From positions 1 to 16,738 of the forward strand of contig DMZB01000335.1 of the NCBI GenBank assembly GCA_003482405.1: a stretch of 16,738 bases of DNA. Direction: 5' to 3'. The notes under the pieces were generated by a model. That model did not search any database, was not told the origin of the DNA, and was given only the letters and a program-made list of their open reading frames with translations. Source of the DNA: Lactobacillus sp. Lineage in GTDB: Bacteria > Bacillota > Bacilli > Lactobacillales > Lactobacillaceae. The position numbers and the translations under genes were made by a program. This document shows, in pieces, positions 13,422 to 16,738 of this stretch; within the stretch, counting starts at the first letter, position 1; each line of letters starts with the position of its first letter.

Positions 13422-15644
13422 ATGAGTATTATTGTGACAGGGCACGATTTCAATTTACAAACAGCACATACCAGCTATCTAATGGGCGTGTTGGAGAATG
13501 GCGAAATGGGCCAGTATTATTACGGCCCACGCTTGGGTGACAAAGTGAATTATGCTGATTTTCGTCACCGCGAATTTCGGTCAGTCACACCAACACTGAC
13601 CGAAGCACAAGCGGATGTAACCATGAGCATGATTAAGCAGGAATACCCGAGTTACGGGCATGGCGATTTTCGCTATCCAGCGTATCAAGTGACCTATGAT
13701 AACGGCGCGCGGATTTCTGAATTTGAGTATCAGGATTACGAAATTGAAGATGGCAAATCTAAACTAGGTGACCTGCCCTCGGCAAGCGCAGCGGCAGATG
13801 ACCAACATGTACAAACGTTGCATGTTCACTTATTGGAGAAGCAGAGTGGACTCCAGTTGACGCTCAATTATAGCGTGTTTGAAGACGAGGATATGATTGT
13901 TAGGAGTGCGACCTTTGCCAACACAGGGACCACTGATTTGAAGTTGAATGCCGCGTTGAGTGCCAGCCTCGATCTTTCTGATGACCAATATGACATGGTC
14001 CAATTATCGGGTGCCTGGGCGCGTGAACGGCATTTGTACCGTCGGCCATTAACGCGCGGTGTTCAGGCCATTAGCAGCACACGAAATGCCAGCAGTGCAC
14101 AGCAAAGCCCATTTTTAGCGTTAGCACGTAAACAGACGACTGAGCAAGCTGGAGATGTTTATGGGTTCAATTTAGAGTATAGCGGTAACTTTTTGGCACA
14201 GGTTGAGGTCGATTCTTACAATGTCACCCGGGTCACGATGGGCATCAACCCGTTTGAATTTGGCTGGCAGTTAAAGCCACGGACACGTTTTCAGACACCA
14301 GAAGTGATGATGACGTTTGCCAACAATGGGTTTAATGGCATGAGCCACAATTTTCACCGCTTTTTGACGAATCATTTAATTTCTCAACGCTGGGTTAAAA
14401 AGCCTCGACCCGTATTGATCAATAACTGGGAAGCCACCTACTTTGACTTCAATGAACAGAAACTTCTGGACATTGCCAAGTCTGCTAAGTCATTGGGTAT
14501 TGAACTGTTTGTGCTAGATGATGGTTGGTTTGGCAAACGCAATGATGACCATACTTCACTAGGGGATTGGCAAGTTAACCTGGCAAAGTTACCTAATGGG
14601 TTGAGTGGACTGGCGAATAAAGTACACGATCTTGGTCTGCAATTCGGTTTGTGGTTCGAGCCAGAGATGATTTCAAAGGAAAGCAAGCTGTATATTAAAC
14701 ACCCTGAATGGACCATTCATGTGCCGGACCGGCGGATGACACCGGCGCGAAATCAGTTCGTGCTGGATTTCTCCAGACAGGAAGTGGTCGATTACCTGTT
14801 TGACCAAATCGCCGCGGCAATTCGCGAAACACACCTCGATTACATCAAGTGGGATATGAACCGGCACATCACCGAAATGTTTAGTTTGGCCTTACCGGCA
14901 GAGCAGCAGGAAGAGTTGCCGCATCGTTATATTCTAGGCGTATACCAGTTGTATGAACGATTGACCAGCGCCTTTCCAAACGTGTTATTTGAGTCTTGTT
15001 CATCTGGTGGTGGCCGTTTTGACGCCGGTATGCTGTATTACGCGCCACAAACATGGACCAGTGACGATACCGATGCCATTGAGCGGCTCAAGATTCAGTG
15101 GGGCACGTCGATGATTTATCCTTTGAGTACAATGGGGGCACACGTATCGGCAGTTCCGAATCATCAGGACCGCCGTGTTACGTCATTAGCGACACGCGCT
15201 GACGTGGCTTACTTTGGTGTGCTTGGTTATGAGTTGGATATTAGCAAAATGGCACCAGCAGAAAAGGCAACAGTGGTCGAGCAGATCAAGTTTTACAAAC
15301 AATACCGCGAGTTGTTCCAGCAAGGCACATTTATTCGTTTGCAAAGTCCTTATGACGGAGATGGCAACGTTACTTCATGGATGGTGGTTAGCGGTGACCA
15401 AACAACAGCGATTGCTGGGCGTTATCAGGTGTTGGCAGAACCCAATCCAGGGTATCGTCGGTTGAAGTTTGCAGGTCTGAACCCTGATTTGCAATACACG
15501 ATTGAAGGTGTTGATGGACAATTTTCTGGCCAGCAGTTGATGAGTGCCGGAATTTTCATTCCAGCATTATTTGATGAACGTGCCGACAATAAGATGCACA
15601 CGTTTGATTTCGACGCCAAACTTTATGTCATCAAGGCTGTTTGA
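13422..15644 (+). CDS. melA: Alpha-galactosidase, GH36
   Basis: A cytosolic retaining glycosidase that cleaves terminal alpha-1,6-galactose from melibiose, raffinose and stachyose. The 740-residue length is standard for bacterial GH36 tetrameric enzymes. An N-terminal beta-sandwich (about 1-330) precedes the TIM barrel. Key motifs are LFVLDDGWFGKRNDD with Asp 366/367 in substrate binding, KWDMNRH with nucleophile Asp 478, FESCSSGGGRFD, and SDDTDAIERL with acid/base Asp 548; a small beta domain closes the C-terminus. No signal peptide is present, so the sugar must be imported, but no transporter or galactose-pathway gene is adjacent. The start has AGGAGG at 13408-13413. A perfect cre box 63 bp upstream predicts carbon catabolite repression. 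A hairpin terminator follows at 15781. It stands alone between two CPBP paralogues. Confidence 0.98.
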   Translation: MSIIVTGHDFNLQTAHTSYLMGVLENGEMGQYYYGPRLGDKVNYADFRHREFRSVTPTLTEAQADVTMSMIKQEYPSYGHGDFRYPAYQVTYDNGARISEFEYQDYEIEDGKSKLGDLPSASAAADDQHVQTLHVHLLEKQSGLQLTLNYSVFEDEDMIVRSATFANTGTTDLKLNAALSASLDLSDDQYDMVQLSGAWARERHLYRRPLTRGVQAISSTRNASSAQQSPFLALARKQTTEQAGDVYGFNLEYSGNFLAQVEVDSYNVTRVTMGINPFEFGWQLKPRTRFQTPEVMMTFANNGFNGMSHNFHRFLTNHLISQRWVKKPRPVLINNWEATYFDFNEQKLLDIAKSAKSLGIELFVLDDGWFGKRNDDHTSLGDWQVNLAKLPNGLSGLANKVHDLGLQFGLWFEPEMISKESKLYIKHPEWTIHVPDRRMTPARNQFVLDFSRQEVVDYLFDQIAAAIRETHLDYIKWDMNRHITEMFSLALPAEQQEELPHRYILGVYQLYERLTSAFPNVLFESCSSGGGRFDAGMLYYAPQTWTSDDTDAIERLKIQWGTSMIYPLSTMGAHVSAVPNHQDRRVTSLATRADVAYFGVLGYELDISKMAPAEKATVVEQIKFYKQYRELFQQGTFIRLQSPYDGDGNVTSWMVVSGDQTTAIAGRYQVLAEPNPGYRRLKFAGLNPDLQYTIEGVDGQFSGQQLMSAGIFIPALFDERADNKMHTFDFDAKLYVIKAV

Positions 15645-15780
15645 ACATTGGTGTACTGATTGTGGCCCTTTCACGCATTCATTAATGCTCGACAAAGAGC
15701 CATCCAAATGTCGATTCGTGATTGAACGATTGAAGCCCTAGCGCCCTCAAACGCTGATAAGGCACGTGTCTACGATTCTT

Positions 15781-15817
15781 AGCTCAGTAATTCGATATGA
15801 TTACTGGGCTTTTTTTA
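15781..15817 (+). terminator. Terminator after melA
   Basis: AGCTCAGTAAT (15781-15791) pairs with ATTACTGGGCT (15800-15810) with one G-U pair, followed by seven T residues. The 130 bp between the melA stop and this hairpin shows no recognisable gene. Confidence 0.88.
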
Positions 15818-15866
15818 GTATACGTGGCACACTATCCCTGCATAAGAAAATTATTGAGGTGAGGGG

Positions 15867-16625
15867 ATGAGCAAAATGCTCAAAAATAAGTGGGTTAGAT
15901 TGGTGACGCCAGTTATAGTCGTGTGGGTCTACTTAGCTGTGGTACATTTGCTTCAAAGCGTGTTACCCAAATCATTTGTCATTTCTTTATTATTGGAATT
16001 AGGTTTGTTTCTGATTCCGTTGGCTCTGAATCTCGGGTGGCTTCATCAGGAGATTGGCATTCGGACAACGGCACATGGTGGACGTTTGTGGCGAGCAAAC
16101 TGGTACGGTATTTATGTTCTGATATTGACCCTTGCGAAACTCTTTACTAGGGTGTTTGTAAAAGGACATACGAATAATGTGCTGAATCTGTTTATTTTAG
16201 CCATGGCTGTTGGTCTTGGTGAAGAGTATGTTTTTCGTGGTCTGGTCTTGCCACTTGCGATTAAGGCTTTTTCAGGCAAACGTCAGCTTTTTTGGGGCGT
16301 GATGGTCTCCAGTCTTTTGTTCGGACTGACACATTTAGCCAATCTGTTTCAACAGCCACTGCTTGCCACGGCTGAACAAGTGCTGATGGCCTTCGCAATC
16401 GGAACACTTCTGGCGGCTGTCTATCTGAAAACGGGTAATATTATTTTTGCGATGGTTACACATGCGTTACAGGACTTTCAAGTTTTTCTGTCAAACGTAT
16501 ATGTGCAGCCTGTACTTCCAGTCGCAGTGTCGGTTAGTTTTGTCGTAATTGTGTTAGTAATCGTCTGGTTAACGTTACGGCCAACAAAAAAGCGGACCAT
16601 TAGTCTGGCACCTCTGGGTATTTAG
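15867..16625 (+). CDS. CPBP-family intramembrane metalloprotease, paralogue 2
   Basis: A 252-residue multi-pass membrane protease-like protein of the same CPBP (Abi) family as the one at 12509-13255. The motifs are EEYVFR (within GLGEEYVFRGLVLPL), FGLTH followed by LANLFQQ, and THALQDF for the third motif. Membrane helices fill most of the chain and the C-terminus is basic (LRPTKKR). GAGGTGAGGGG precedes the ATG at 15867; an ATG at 15876 would give the same MLKNKW start as the paralogue and is equally plausible. Sequence blocks shared with paralogue 1 argue for a tandem duplication, later separated by or formed around melA. Substrate and role (bacteriocin immunity, peptide processing) are unknown. 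Confidence 0.92.
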   Translation: MSKMLKNKWVRLVTPVIVVWVYLAVVHLLQSVLPKSFVISLLLELGLFLIPLALNLGWLHQEIGIRTTAHGGRLWRANWYGIYVLILTLAKLFTRVFVKGHTNNVLNLFILAMAVGLGEEYVFRGLVLPLAIKAFSGKRQLFWGVMVSSLLFGLTHLANLFQQPLLATAEQVLMAFAIGTLLAAVYLKTGNIIFAMVTHALQDFQVFLSNVYVQPVLPVAVSVSFVVIVLVIVWLTLRPTKKRTISLAPLGI

Positions 16626-16738
16626 GTTGTATACGCATTTTTGTAGTGGCACTTTAGTATTACAAATCACAAAATAGAACAATGTTAATAAAGCATAAAT
16701 AGCACTATATTTGCAGAATGTAAATCCAATTTGTTGGG

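Noticed and set aside
15645..15780. Possible gene remnant between melA and its terminator
   Set aside because: A short open frame exists after the stop but matches nothing recognisable and has no start or SD.

Overview
The window looks like a chromosomal stretch from a lactic acid bacterium of the Lactobacillaceae. The grounds are moderate GC, strong AGGAGG-type ribosome binding sites, an isoleucine T-box leader, a perfect CcpA cre box, Lactobacillus-type peptidase and CPBP genes, and a Gram-positive Fst-type toxin. The species cannot be fixed from this sequence alone.

Layout. An HxlR-family regulator (truncated by the left edge, minus strand) is divergent from an MDR-family quinone oxidoreductase gene that carries a one-base frameshift. 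A small unrecognised protein with an HTH-like C-terminus follows. Next is a complete isoleucine T-box leader (about 2196-2478) controlling a BrnQ branched-chain amino acid carrier. A YdcZ-type DMT transporter (minus) and an Lsa-like ABC-F ATPase (plus) lie back to back, then an alpha/beta-hydrolase of the proline iminopeptidase type (minus). From 8461 to 11658 there is a probable four-gene unit: DUF805 membrane protein, orphan substrate-binding lipoprotein, small membrane protein, and an SDR protein that lacks the usual catalytic Tyr and Lys. It ends at a 19-bp-stem terminator. On the minus strand beyond it is a RelB/DinJ-like antitoxin with a PemK/MazF-like toxin broken by an in-frame stop. 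Finally, two paralogous CPBP membrane proteases flank a GH36 alpha-galactosidase gene with a cre box.

The most interesting part is hidden between genes. At 6963-7260 there is a compact type I toxin-antitoxin locus of the Fst/par class. It comprises a 29-residue toxin ORF (7107-7196, minus) and a convergent antisense RNA of about 61 nt (about 6998-7058, plus), which has its own extended -10 promoter and a 13-bp terminator hairpin. The RNA repeats the toxin start region (GAAGCATAG...CACATCC), so it would pair with the toxin ribosome binding site and start codon. Two further antitoxin-like RNA genes without toxins lie in inverted orientation at 4039-4102 and about 4187-4243. A 65-bp terminator-bearing repeat (3 mismatches between copies) lies just after the stop codons of brnQ (3941-4005) and the peptidase gene (7280-7344), in opposite orientations. 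The left copy of the locus appears to have lost the toxin segment and kept the antitoxin. These inverted repeats bracket the transporter and ABC-F genes and could support inversion.

The window therefore combines amino acid and sugar uptake or breakdown genes with several decaying accessory modules: a frameshifted oxidoreductase, a nonsense-mutated type II toxin, and orphan type I antitoxins.
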